Shown: piece after piece, positions 53,856 to 63,122 of the stretch | How positions within the stretch are numbered: position 1 is the stretch's first letter | Layout: each line of letters starts with the position of its first letter | Assembly: GCA_964035575.1 (NCBI GenBank) | Contig: OZ037929.1 | Coordinates: forward strand, 62,001 to 126,000 | Direction of reading: 5' to 3' | From: Rhynchopus sp. YZ270_cl-10 | Lineage: Eukaryota > Euglenozoa > Diplonemea > Diplonemida > Diplonemidae | Length of the DNA: 64,000 nt | Translations under genes and position numbers: made by a program | Notes under the pieces: generated by a model | Told to the model about the DNA's origin: nothing | The model's database searches: none | Seen by the model: the letters and a program-made list of their open reading frames with translations, nothing else

Positions 53856-54193
53856 GTCGTGAGCTCGGTTAGTTGTCAAAGACGTCTTCCACCATGCACT
53901 GAGGAGATAATGATCCAACAATTTACAAGAAAGATTACTTAACCTACTGCTGGAGTTGCCAGGTCGTAGTAACACACAAAGTGTGCCTCCGTTCGGGAAG
54001 ACCGGATATTCTAGAGACCAAAAAGGCCTCAAGAATATCTTCCGGTAGTCAAGGTATAACCGAGTGAACGGCCCAAGACCCCCGTGGAGAAGTTAAATGT
54101 TGTAATGCTATCAAGTACAAACTGCGAACACTGTCTTACCCTCCTCAATACATGGTGGAATATGTCTTTGACAACAAACCGAGCTCAAGAGTT
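53856..54193. repeat. Small terminal-inverted-repeat element
   Basis: The left end GAGCTCGGTTAGTTGTCAAA and the right end TTTGACAACAAACCGAGCTC are inverted repeats of about 47 bp with a few mismatches, extending inward to CCACCATGCACTGAGGAG. The interior (AATGATCCAACAATTTACAA, GTATAACCGAGTGAACGGCC) has no long frame. A second, end-trimmed copy is at 56401-56685. No clear target duplication. Confidence 0.65.
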
Positions 54194-54711
54194 TTTAAAC
54201 TTCCCTGAGGGAATGCGAGACGCAAAATTTACCACCAGACCCTGTCTTCGTGCACCTTCGGTGCAACGCTGCAGACAGGCCAAACTGCGTTGGACTCAGA
54301 GGAATGCCTGCTGTGCAGTGTATCAATGAGAACCAAGTCCCAGCAACAAGGGGCGCCTTTTGGCGGGCGTTGTTGAGGGTGTTTGGGGTGCAAAGTTTTC
54401 CACAATTTTGATGCGCGGGTACAGAAGTGTTGTCTTGTTCTTTCATCTTTAGGAATGTAAATGTCAATCGCGTTTAACTACCACTAGGGCTTGTTCAGTG
54501 AACCCACAAGGGGTCGAAGGGGGTTGGTTATCCCATAGCTATCAAAGGTTGTGTCGACCAGGCTAATCCACTATGTTACGCTGTACGTTGTTAAATCCGA
54601 AGAAATAACACTTTAGCAGCCGCAGGAAGTTTGCTAAAAAGAGTGCCTCACGCTACACAAACCACCACCCGCGATTGACTGAGATGTTATAACAAAGAGA
54701 ATTCAGAACAA

Positions 54712-54900
54712 AACAACACCCTGCCCCATACACACTAAATTGTCATGCTTCAAGAGCATGCCTGGGCCAAAATTACTGTTGACCAAAAAGGCAACAAGAC
54801 CACCCACAAGGAGTGTAAATTGTGCACTGGTTTTCTGGGGGAACGCAATATTTTCTTGTGTCTAGTCCTCCGCAAGCAGAGGACAGACTTTCCGGAAGGT
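54712..54900 (+). repeat. Dispersed repeat, copy 2 (relative at 27772-27868)
   Basis: Shares ATGCTTCAAGAGCATGCCTG and CAGAGGACAGACTTTC with the copy at 27.8 kb. Here a frame of 72 residues (54745-54963, starting MLQEHAWAKITVDQ, with HKECKLC) spans it. The Trp then Cys-x-x-Cys pattern faintly recalls a BED finger, but the evidence is too thin to call one. Confidence 0.5.
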
Positions 54901-55682
54901 TTCCAAAGTCGAATTTCTTGCACTAGCTATGCTCCCTTGGTTAATGGCTATAGCAGTGACTGACTAAGTGTACCCACCCCCCTCCACCCAGATCTTCGTC
55001 CGCAAACTCAGAATAGATTGATGCGGGTAGATTTTGAGTTGTTGAATGTCGGACCGCGGTGAAGCTTCTCATCGCAATCGCGGGTGCAGTTCAGACTTCA
55101 CGATCCTGTGATAAGTGTAAATGTGGGGTGTGATTAAGTTATGGTATACAAACGTAGTAGTCGGGAAAGGTGAGGTTAATAAAAAAGGCTATTTATTGCC
55201 GTGAAATAAGATAGATTTTTTCCACGCTACAGGTCGAGAGAGTGACCTGCTGCACAAATGGTTCGAGTGAAGCGAGGTGAATTATGTGAAGCAGGTAACG
55301 AGCGCCTGTGGAACCAAATAGAAACGTAACACTCATCACACGATAAAACCCATGGGAGAGGTTGTGGTGAAACGCACACACCTCGACCTGAGGAGTGGCT
55401 CTGCAGCGCGGTTCGTCCCCAGAACCGCAAGTGTGTTCAAAATGCTTTGTTTCTATTTCCTCCTTCATGTCATGAGGTGACACAAAATGATTGGTGCGTA
55501 AAAAAATAGCTATTTAATAGTGTGAACATTACGCGTTTATTTCGAGTTGAAAACACGAACAAGTTGAAATATGCGGCATTTTTTTGTTCAATCTTCACTA
55601 GTAACTGAAAGTTAAACATAATTACATACCTTGTCTTCCCCGTAACCTGCGCCTTCGCTGCTTTTAAGGTGCTTTCTCTGGG

Positions 55683-56103
55683 TGCCCAGTACCCAGTACC
55701 CAGTACCCAGTACCCAGTACCCAGTACCCAGTACCCAGTACCCAGTACCCAGTACCCAGTACCCAGTACCCAGTACCCAGTACCCAGTACCCAGTACCCA
55801 GTACCCAGTACCCAGTACCCAGTACCCAGTACCCAGTACCCAGTACCCAGTACCCAGTACCCAGTACCCAGTACCCAGTACCCAGTACCCAGTACCCAGT
55901 ACCCAGTACCCAGTACCCAGTACCCAGTACCCAGTACCCAGTACCCAGTACCCAGTACCCAGTACCCAGTACCCAGTACCCAGTACCCAGTACCCAGTAC
56001 CCAGTACCCAGTACCCAGTACCCAGTACCCAGTACCCAGTACCCAGTACCCAGTACCCAGTACCCAGTACCCAGTACCCAGTACCCAGTACCCAGTACCC
56101 AGT
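55683..56103. repeat. CCCAGTA heptamer array, about 60 units
   Basis: Same heptamer and strand as 50511-50760, but with different flanks (CTCTGGGTG before, GTGTCTTCGAG after). A degenerate CAGTACC-like tail follows at 56240-56330. Confidence 0.93.
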
Positions 56104-56400
56104 GTCTTCGAGAACCTAAAAATGCATTTTGTTGAAATTTTCTGGCTTTTTCTGAACTTTTCCCAGCTACTTTTCTGGTCGAGTAGCTATTTTCACTTTT
56201 CTGGTGTATGAGTAGGTTTTCTGGGTGGGAGACTGGATTCTGGGTACAGTGGTGTGTCTGGGCACCCAGGCACCTGGGTACTGGTGTATTTTCGGCCCAG
56301 TACCCCGGTACACGATACACTGGTGTACAAGGAAAAAAGTCGTGAAAAAGCAACCACAGCTCCACATGACAAACACAAAAGTGTCCAGTCACGTGGGGCA

Positions 56401-56685
56401 TTCATGCACTGAGGAGATAATGATCCAACAATTTACAAGAAAGATTACTTAACCTACTGCTGGAAATTGCCAGGTCGTAGTAACACACAAAGTGCGCCTC
56501 CGTTCGGGAATACCGGATATTCTAGAGACCAAAAAGGCCTCTTCCGCTGGTCAAGGTATAACCGAGTGAACGGCCCAAGACCCCCGTGGAGAAGTTAAAT
56601 GTTGTAATGCTATCAAGTACAAACTGCGACCACTGTCTTACCCTCCTCAATGCATGGTGGAAGATGTCTTTCACAACAAATAAGC
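56401..56685. repeat. Truncated copy of the 53856-54193 element
   Basis: Direct copy beginning at GCACTGAGGAGATAATGATC and running to ATGGTGGAAGATGTCTTTC. The outer left inverted repeat is missing and an internal stretch of about 10 bp is deleted. Confidence 0.75.
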
Positions 56686-57002
56686 TGTACACAGGTACAC
56701 AGGTAAAACCCGTTAAAATTGTGTGTGAAAGTTAAAAATAGCTATATTTGCATTTTTCGCCCAGCATTGAGGACACATAGTCCCACCAAGGGCAATTTTG
56801 TGATGTCAAAAAAAATTTTTTTTCGGACCAAAAATTGACTTGTTTTCGGTAAAACCCACTAAAAATTGTGGTACTCTAAACTGCGTTTTAGACCCCCACA
56901 GATGCTCAAAAGTGCCAAATTTTGCTTTTAATGGCCTCAAATCGTCGAAATTAGCCCTAAACGGGGGCAAAAAAAATTTTTCGAGAGTCCCTTTCCCTGG
57001 GA

Positions 57003-57153
57003 GGCTCCGTAATTACGGACCCTAGGGTACGTAATTACGTACCCTAGGGTACGTAATTACGGACCCTAGGGTCCGTAATGACACTCCGTAAAGAGGGACC
57101 CTCCTAACATGCCGTTTTACGGACCCTCGGGGTGTGCGGACCCCGCCGTGTAG
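57003..57153. repeat. Palindromic GGGTCCGTAATTACGGACCC cluster, right arm
   Basis: Contains TCCGTAATTACGGACCCTAG-type units and ends with GTGCGGACCCCGCCGTGTAG, the inverse of CTACACGGCGGGGTCC at 53569. Together the arms bracket about 3.3 kb. Confidence 0.75.
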
Positions 57154-57157
57154 TAAA

Positions 57158-57912
57158 ATTTTGTCCGTTTTTCATTTTTTTCAACATTCGGCCATTTCCC
57201 GGGCACCTCCGGGCGAATCCTACCCCCAAAATAATATATCTGGGCACTGTGGGCCTGAATTCACCCTCGAGGTACCACAAAATACAAAAAAAATTGAAAA
57301 ATATGGTGAAAAATCGGGTTTTTTGCCTTAGGCAAAATAGCAGGTTTTTGACTAAAAATTGTGTCTCCAAAAAAAAATCAAAAAAAACCCAAAAAATAGA
57401 CGAAAAAAGGCGTCTCTGGCCACAATTTCGACGGAAATACGTGGCTTGAGTCAATTGCAACCGGTTTTTCACACTTTAGACAATTTTGCGACGCCTTGTT
57501 TGTGTTTTTCTTGTCCCCGGTCCAACCCCGGTCCAACCCCGGTCCACCGCATACGTTTTTTCACCTAAAAACACAAAAAAACGTCGAAAAGGGTGTCAAA
57601 AGGGTGAAACCCCGTTTTCAATTGACTCAAAACACATTTTTGGGTCGAAATTGTGTCCAGGCACGCCTTTTTTCGTCTATTTTTTGGGCTTTTTTTTGAT
57701 TTTTTGGAAATTTGGTTAAAACTGGCTATGTTGCCCAAAAGGCCAAAATAGCCTATTTTTCACCATATTTTTCAATTTTTTTTGTATTTTGTGGTACCTA
57801 GAGGGTGAATTCAGGCCCACAGTGCCCAGATATATTATTTTGGGGGTAGGATTCGCCCGGAGGTGCCCGGGAAATGGCCGAATGTTGAAAAAAATGAAAA
57901 ACGGACAAAATT
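57158..57912. repeat. 755-bp fold-back element
   Basis: Nearly the whole length is self-complementary. AATTTTGTCCG at 57158 mirrors CGGACAAAATT at 57902; GGGCACCTCCGGGCGAATCC mirrors GGATTCGCCCGGAGGTGCCC; CAAAAAATAGACGAAAAAAG mirrors CTTTTTTCGTCTATTTTTTG. The centre holds three CCCCGGTCCAA steps. Arms are about 350 bp. Confidence 0.85.
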
Positions 57913-57941
57913 CCTTAAGGAATTCCTTAAGAGTCGGACCC

Positions 57942-58980
57942 CCTAGGCATAGGTGCCCGCCGAGTCGTTTTTGGGCGAGTTGTCGGAACTTTACGATTTC
58001 ACCTAACAACTCGCCCAAAAACTCGGACAACTCGGCCACAACTCGCCCTATACTCGGCACAACTCGCCCTATACTCGGCACAACTCGGCCACAACTCGGC
58101 CACAACTCGCCCATTTTTACAGGCAAAAACATACAGGGATGGGAGGTGACGTTGTAAGGTTACACACATGTAACGTTGGTACAACACATAATCTCAAGAA
58201 AAACAACCAGGGCTAAGGCCAAACGCCACTCATTACATGCACCTTGTCATATGACTAGTCATAGGTGGTAACTAGGTCGTGGTGGTCCATGGGCCACCGT
58301 GCACACTCACGGTTTTTGGTAATTGCTGGGGGGAATGGGATATACTCCGTACATGGATACCCACACAGAACACACGGTTCCCCAGACATCTGTCAGGCAA
58401 TCACTGATTCACTTCACACAGGTCGGGCAGGCGCTGCCTGCCCATCCTCTTTTCCTGTCTGCTATCGATTCCAGGTTCACAACGTTCACACGTTTAGTCA
58501 AAATGCTTTGGGCGACGACTTCCTTTGGGATACACAAAACCACACAAAGCGCACATTCACAGACCAGCTGTGAAGCGTGGGATGCACAAGATAAAACGTG
58601 ATGTGGTGTACCTGTGTACCTGTGTACCTGTGTACCTGTGTACCTGTGTACCTGTGTACCTGTGTACCTGTGTACCTGTGTACCTGTGTACCTGTGTACC
58701 TGTGTACCTGTGTACCTGTGTACCTGTGTACCTGTGTACCTGTGTACCTGTGTACCTGTGTACCTGTGTACCTGTGTACCTGTGTACCTGTGTACCTGTG
58801 TACCTGTGTACCTGTGTACCTGTGTACCTGTGTACCTGTGTACCTGTGTACCTGTGTTTTTGTAGCCATAAAAAATCCCAAAAAAAAAACAACTCGCCCA
58901 AAAAAAATGGGCGAGTTGTTGGCCGAATTTGGGCGAGTTGCCGAGTTGTTTTAACTCGCCGGGCACCTATGCCTAGGGGG
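57942..58980. repeat. ~1.04-kb element with CCCCCTAGGCATAGGTGCCC ends
   Basis: The left end CCCCCTAGGCATAGGTGCCC and the right end GGGCACCTATGCCTAGGGGG are perfect inverts. Inside each end are many AACTCGCCCA and AACTCGGCCAC words, mostly in one orientation at the left and inverted at the right. The middle carries unrecognised sequence (58140-58600) and an 8-bp array. Flanks run into a G tract, so a target duplication cannot be judged. Confidence 0.75.
58609..58857. repeat. TACCTGTG octamer array, about 31 units
   Basis: Perfect 8-bp units. With period 8 each frame reads an eight-residue cycle (CTCVPVYL-type) without stops; these frames are not genes. Confidence 0.93.
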
Positions 58981-58989
58981 GGGGGGGGG

Positions 58990-60908
58990 GACGGAATGTT
59001 GTGATACACACTGTGCACATCAGTCCAGCAAAGAAAAGCTTAAGGGGGTGACTCTAAGCCCTCTAGTGCTCAGTCGCCTTGAAAGAAATGTCATGTTGAA
59101 AAAAAAAGGTAACCAAAAAAAAAAAATCATTTTTTTTTTTTCCAATTTATTCGTCAATCAGCCTTCAACAATAAGAACAGTTATGTAACACGGGAGAGGG
59201 AGATAATGTGGTGTTGGAGAGAGTGTCAGGGGGGGAATAGGGACTGGGGTCTGGGGGAACAAAACAGCGAAAGCTGCATTGAAAACGGATTTTTTTTCTT
59301 ATTTTATTATATTTTTTCGAACAAAAAGAAAAGTAGTAAAAAAAACGAATTGTTATTGACGCAAGCACCTCTGACTGACAGACGGATGAAAGCACAACGA
59401 AAGGATCAATTTTTTTTGTTATTTTTAAAAATTGCATTTCTGATTCAATCCAAAGAAGAAAAAAACCAGGAACCAGGAAAGACTTCTTTTCACCCCCTCC
59501 TCCCCCCACCCACTTTCCCATGCTGTGTTTATATAAAACATTTTTTTTTGTGAGCATATTTTGGTTGAGTGCCGTACACTTCGTTTTTGCAAAAAAAAAT
59601 TTCGTTCTTTTTTTTTGTATCGCAAAGAAGCAAGAAGAACATTTTGAAATATTCACTAAGTGGGGGGCCAAAATATAAACAGACGATGCTGTGTATTGGG
59701 AGGACTTCCACCCACACGCTGGACTGGTCATATGGCCGTGACCATCATGGGATAAGTACAGCGACGATAAGAGTCGTGGTATTTCATGCATTTCATTGTG
59801 TTGAAGCCTCCCACCTATAACGACACCAATACTTTTGACCGGTCATTTTTTGACCATTTTGTACCAGTGTCAACCTGAGAAGACCCAGTACTTTGCTAAG
59901 GTTCTGTGGGATGGTGACACAAAAACTTAGGGTGGTAAATTGGTAGTACTTTGCCATGACCAGTCCACCGTGCACACACACACACACACATGCTCACATT
60001 TTTACAAAAAAAACAAAGAGACGAGCAACTTGAAAATGTACTACTACGCCTCACCGTACACCGGCGGACGCATGGTACTCTAAATAGTATTTCAACATAC
60101 ATGCATTCAAATTGAAGGCATAGGTATAGGGATCAACAAAAAAGAAAAGAAAAGGATATGCATCGCACTTTGCACATCTTGAATGAAAAATTATGCTTTT
60201 TTGTGGCTACAAGCCACAAAAAGGGAATATTAGGCAACTAAAGTTACCCCTCTTATTTTGCGTTTAGTTCTGACAAAGATGCCCTCACTAAATATTGTTT
60301 TTTTTTTTCTTCTTTTCTGTAGATTTGCTAAAAAGTTAAAGGTTAAGATATAAAAAAATAGGGAAAGGGCGTGTCGGGTCAACATACTTTGGTACAAAGA
60401 ATAAATTTCAAAATACTTTCAATTCATAAGAGAAAGCACAACAAAGAACAAAACAAGGTAAAAGTTGTTTCATATACTAACTATTCTACTGAATAGAAGG
60501 TATAAATAGGGGTGCACTAAATGTACCCAAGTGAAAGTTGAAATACAAAAAAAAAAGCCTTCTCGTTAAATGTCTTTCTGTGTGGGTAGACTTATGAAAA
60601 AGACAAATGACCTCCACGCTAAGGAACAGAGATTGAAGTATTTCTTTGTTAAAAAAAAATTGTAAGGGGGAGAGAAGTGAGGAACGGAGGAACCAAGAAA
60701 AGAGAAGTTGAAGAAAAAAAAAAAAAAGAGTGCAAAAAAAAAAAAAACACCTCACCGTTCCTCGGCGGACGTAGAGCACACAATAAAAATTGAATCATGA
60801 ACACTGCCTCGCGTGTATTCACATCTAAACAGAACAAAAAAAAAAAGTGCAAACTTTTTTTTTTCCAAGAAAATTGTTCATACGCATTGTAATCAATGCG
60901 ATTAACCG
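58990..60908. other. AT-rich, no gene seen
   Basis: A CCTCTAGTG hairpin copy (59047-59080), a TTGACGCAAGCACCTC motif (59353), two CCTCACCGT...CGGCGGACG repeats (60028-60078 and 60707-60780), and a short palindrome TTTTTGTGGCT/AGCCACAAAAA at about 60197-60223. Otherwise homopolymer-rich. Confidence 0.5.
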
Positions 60909-61201
60909 ACCAGGGAAATAGCTACTTTTGGCGAATTATGCGAGCTCGCGTAATTCCGGATTTTGGGGTGAAGAAGAAACCTCTTTGGGGCCAAAAATGA
61001 CCAAAGCTGCAAAAGGTCGACCATTTTTTCAAAATGACCCAACCGTTGCAACGTGTCATCTCGCAAAGCCCTTCGCCTCTCCACTCTGTGGCTAGCAGAG
61101 AGGAGCGTGCGAGGCGCGCGACGACCGCTTTAAACCGGGTAAATTTTATTTTTCTTCGCATATAATCCTGATTTTGGAGAAAATCTAGCTATTTCCCTGA
61201 T
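60909..61201. repeat. ~290-bp element with CAGGGAAATAGCTA ends
   Basis: Starts CAGGGAAATAGCTA and ends with its near-perfect inverse, TAGCTATTTCCCTG. The interior is unrelated to the neighbours and GC-richer. No target duplication is seen. It begins with CAGGG like the element at 62042. Confidence 0.55.
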
Positions 61202-61604
61202 TTAGACACAAGAGAAAAAAAGAGTAGTTGAAAAACGTGCTAAAACGTATCTCAGTCGAAAAAAGAACGGTCTGAAGGATGAACCCATGTCCTCATAGGT
61301 CACCTGAATAAAACACAACCCACGTCACCACCTCTCTTTTCACAGAGAATAAAAGAACGGAACAGAACTTCGTTTTATTGTTTAAAAACTGTGATTTTGG
61401 AAAGAAATCGATAGAGAACAGAGAAGAGAAAGAGAGAGATAGTGATACCTGAATGTCACGTCGTACATTTTTTCTTCTTTTTGAATTCACTTTTTCCCGT
61501 TGTAACTTGTTTTCCTTTATTTTTCCATTTCTGGCTGGGGGAAAATGGAAGTCAAAAAAAAAAAATGCTCGAGTCTCGAAGATGCTGCGTGTCTTTTATT
61601 TTTA

Positions 61605-61678
61605 AAAATTTTTAGTATAGTGTAGACCCTCTTTGTGAAGGGACTGTTAGGCACATTGTCACGCAATCTCCACTTTTC
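61605..61678 (+). repeat. AGTGTAG/CTCCACT stem element, long-loop variant
   Basis: TAGTATAGTGTAGACCCTC, an inner hairpin (CCCTCTTTGTGAAGGG), then CACGCAATCTCCACTTTT. Shows that the inner stem-loop can be replaced while the closing motif stays. Confidence 0.5.
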
Positions 61679-62041
61679 CACGTCCCGTATGCACACCATA
61701 AAAGAGAATTTGATAGAGAAAAAAGAAGTTGAAAAGTGCAAAGAAAAGTTGGGCAGGAGCATGTAGCTACCGAGCTTTTCGCTGTGTGCTTTACTCACAG
61801 CCTGAACGAACAAATACTTTTGACTTGACATACAGCCCTCTCGTGACAGTGTACCTTTGGTGCACAATCGGTGGACACCGGGGTGGACCCCAACGGTACC
61901 CCTACAAAGGAAAAAAGTTTGGTACGATGCGTTTCGCCTTCCGCAGAATGAGATTTGAGAAAGCTGAATACTGCATACTACGCACACACAACTTCCTCCA
62001 TAGACAATGCCACGCTGCGAGTACCCATGTGCACACTTGCT

Positions 62042-62486
62042 CAGGGTATTAGGGTGGTTAAAAAAACTGGTTTTGAAAACCAGTTTTTCCAAAAACTGGT
62101 TTTCAAAAAAAAAAAAAAAAACAGAGAAATCTGGAGGGGGAAAAAAAACCGACACTTTTCACCAGGCATTTTTGTAAATGTCGTCCCCAGACTCGATTTT
62201 TTTCCCTGCATTTTTTCCCCGCCTGGTAGAACCGTGGTTGAACCACGGGAGTGCCTTTGGGAAATGGCTGTTCCTTGATTTTTTGAAAAAAAGCAAAAAA
62301 CAAGCTGACCTCCCCAATCTTGAAATCTGGATTCCTGGATAAGACACTGACCCCGAAAAACCCGAAAAAGGTGACTGTGTCCATCAACGGTGGAGGTTTT
62401 CGCCGGAAAAACTAGTTTTCACCCAGGAGAGAAAACCAGAAAAACCAGTTTTTTCCGGGATTTTGGATTTTCACCCTAATACCCTG
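62042..62486. mobile_element. 445-bp non-autonomous DNA transposon with target duplication
   Basis: Terminal inverted repeats CAGGGTATTAGGGTG (15 bp, perfect) at both ends. The element is directly flanked by CTTGCT at 62036-62041 and again at 62487-62492, a 6-bp target-site duplication. The interior has nested AAAACTGGTTTT/AAAACCAGTTTT palindromes and no coding frame. CAGGG ends recall hAT elements, but those make 8-bp duplications, so the superfamily is open. Confidence 0.82.
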
Positions 62487-62513
62487 CTTGCTATCAAAAA
62501 AAAAAAAAAATCA

Positions 62514-63045
62514 GTGGAGATTGCACAACTGTTGGCAACACAACCGAGGCAACTACACTACTCCAACAATTTATCAAAAAAAAAAAGGAAAAAAAACTGA
62601 TTTTTGTGACAACGCTTCGCCACAATCTACCAGGTACAGAAAAGCACCTTTGTTTGGTGTGTCCCATTCAAAGCAAGCTGCACGGCAACTTCTTGTTACA
62701 AATACCACATGGCGGGATCGGGGTGCAAAGCTTTTACACAGTCTTTACTATGTACGATGCGACCTTAGACCACGTAACTAACAATGTGTCAGCGAAGGGA
62801 GTTTTTTAATTTGATTTTTGGACGTGAAAATGTGGACAAAAAAGATCGGGTCTTTTGTTTGTGCGCTCAAAGCCGGGAAAACAAAAAGGTGAAAAAATGT
62901 GTTAAACTGAAGTACGGTTGTTGTGGTTAATTGAGTACTCAAAGAAAACAAGCAAGCTTCTGTTTTTTTCAATCCGTTTTGTTTGCCCTGCAGCGCTGTC
63001 TCCAATCTTTTTAGAATTGACAACAAGTTGTTTTATCAAAAAAAA
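62514..63045. repeat. Dispersed duplication, copy 2
   Basis: Matches 48255-48700 in order and orientation, starting with the reverse B-type stem element (GAGATTGCACAACTGTTGGC). The CTTGCT target copy of the 62042 element lies about 20 nt to its left. An extra segment (about 62600-62800) is absent from the first copy. Confidence 0.7.
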
Positions 63046-63071
63046 GCTGCATTCACCTCTTGAATAGTTCA

Positions 63072-63122
63072 CTCTGAAGTGACCTTTGGATTTCAAAAAT
63101 AAAATAAAAAAGGTCACTTCAG
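63072..63122. repeat. Hairpin CTGAAGTGACCTTT / AAAGGTCACTTCAG
   Basis: Perfect 14-bp arms around an A/T-rich loop of about 23 nt. Isolated; no gene is adjacent. Confidence 0.7.

Noticed and set aside
55664-56401. 245- and 180-codon frames over the CCCAGTA array
   Set aside because: Heptamer repeat gives a stop-free seven-residue cycle; it reflects the array, not a gene.
58409-59018. Frames of up to 185 codons over the octamer array
   Set aside because: Same cause: a stop-free 8-bp repeat on both strands.
61729-62052. 107-codon plus-strand frame as a gene
   Set aside because: It crosses a stem-type hairpin copy and shows no protein-like pattern or splice context.
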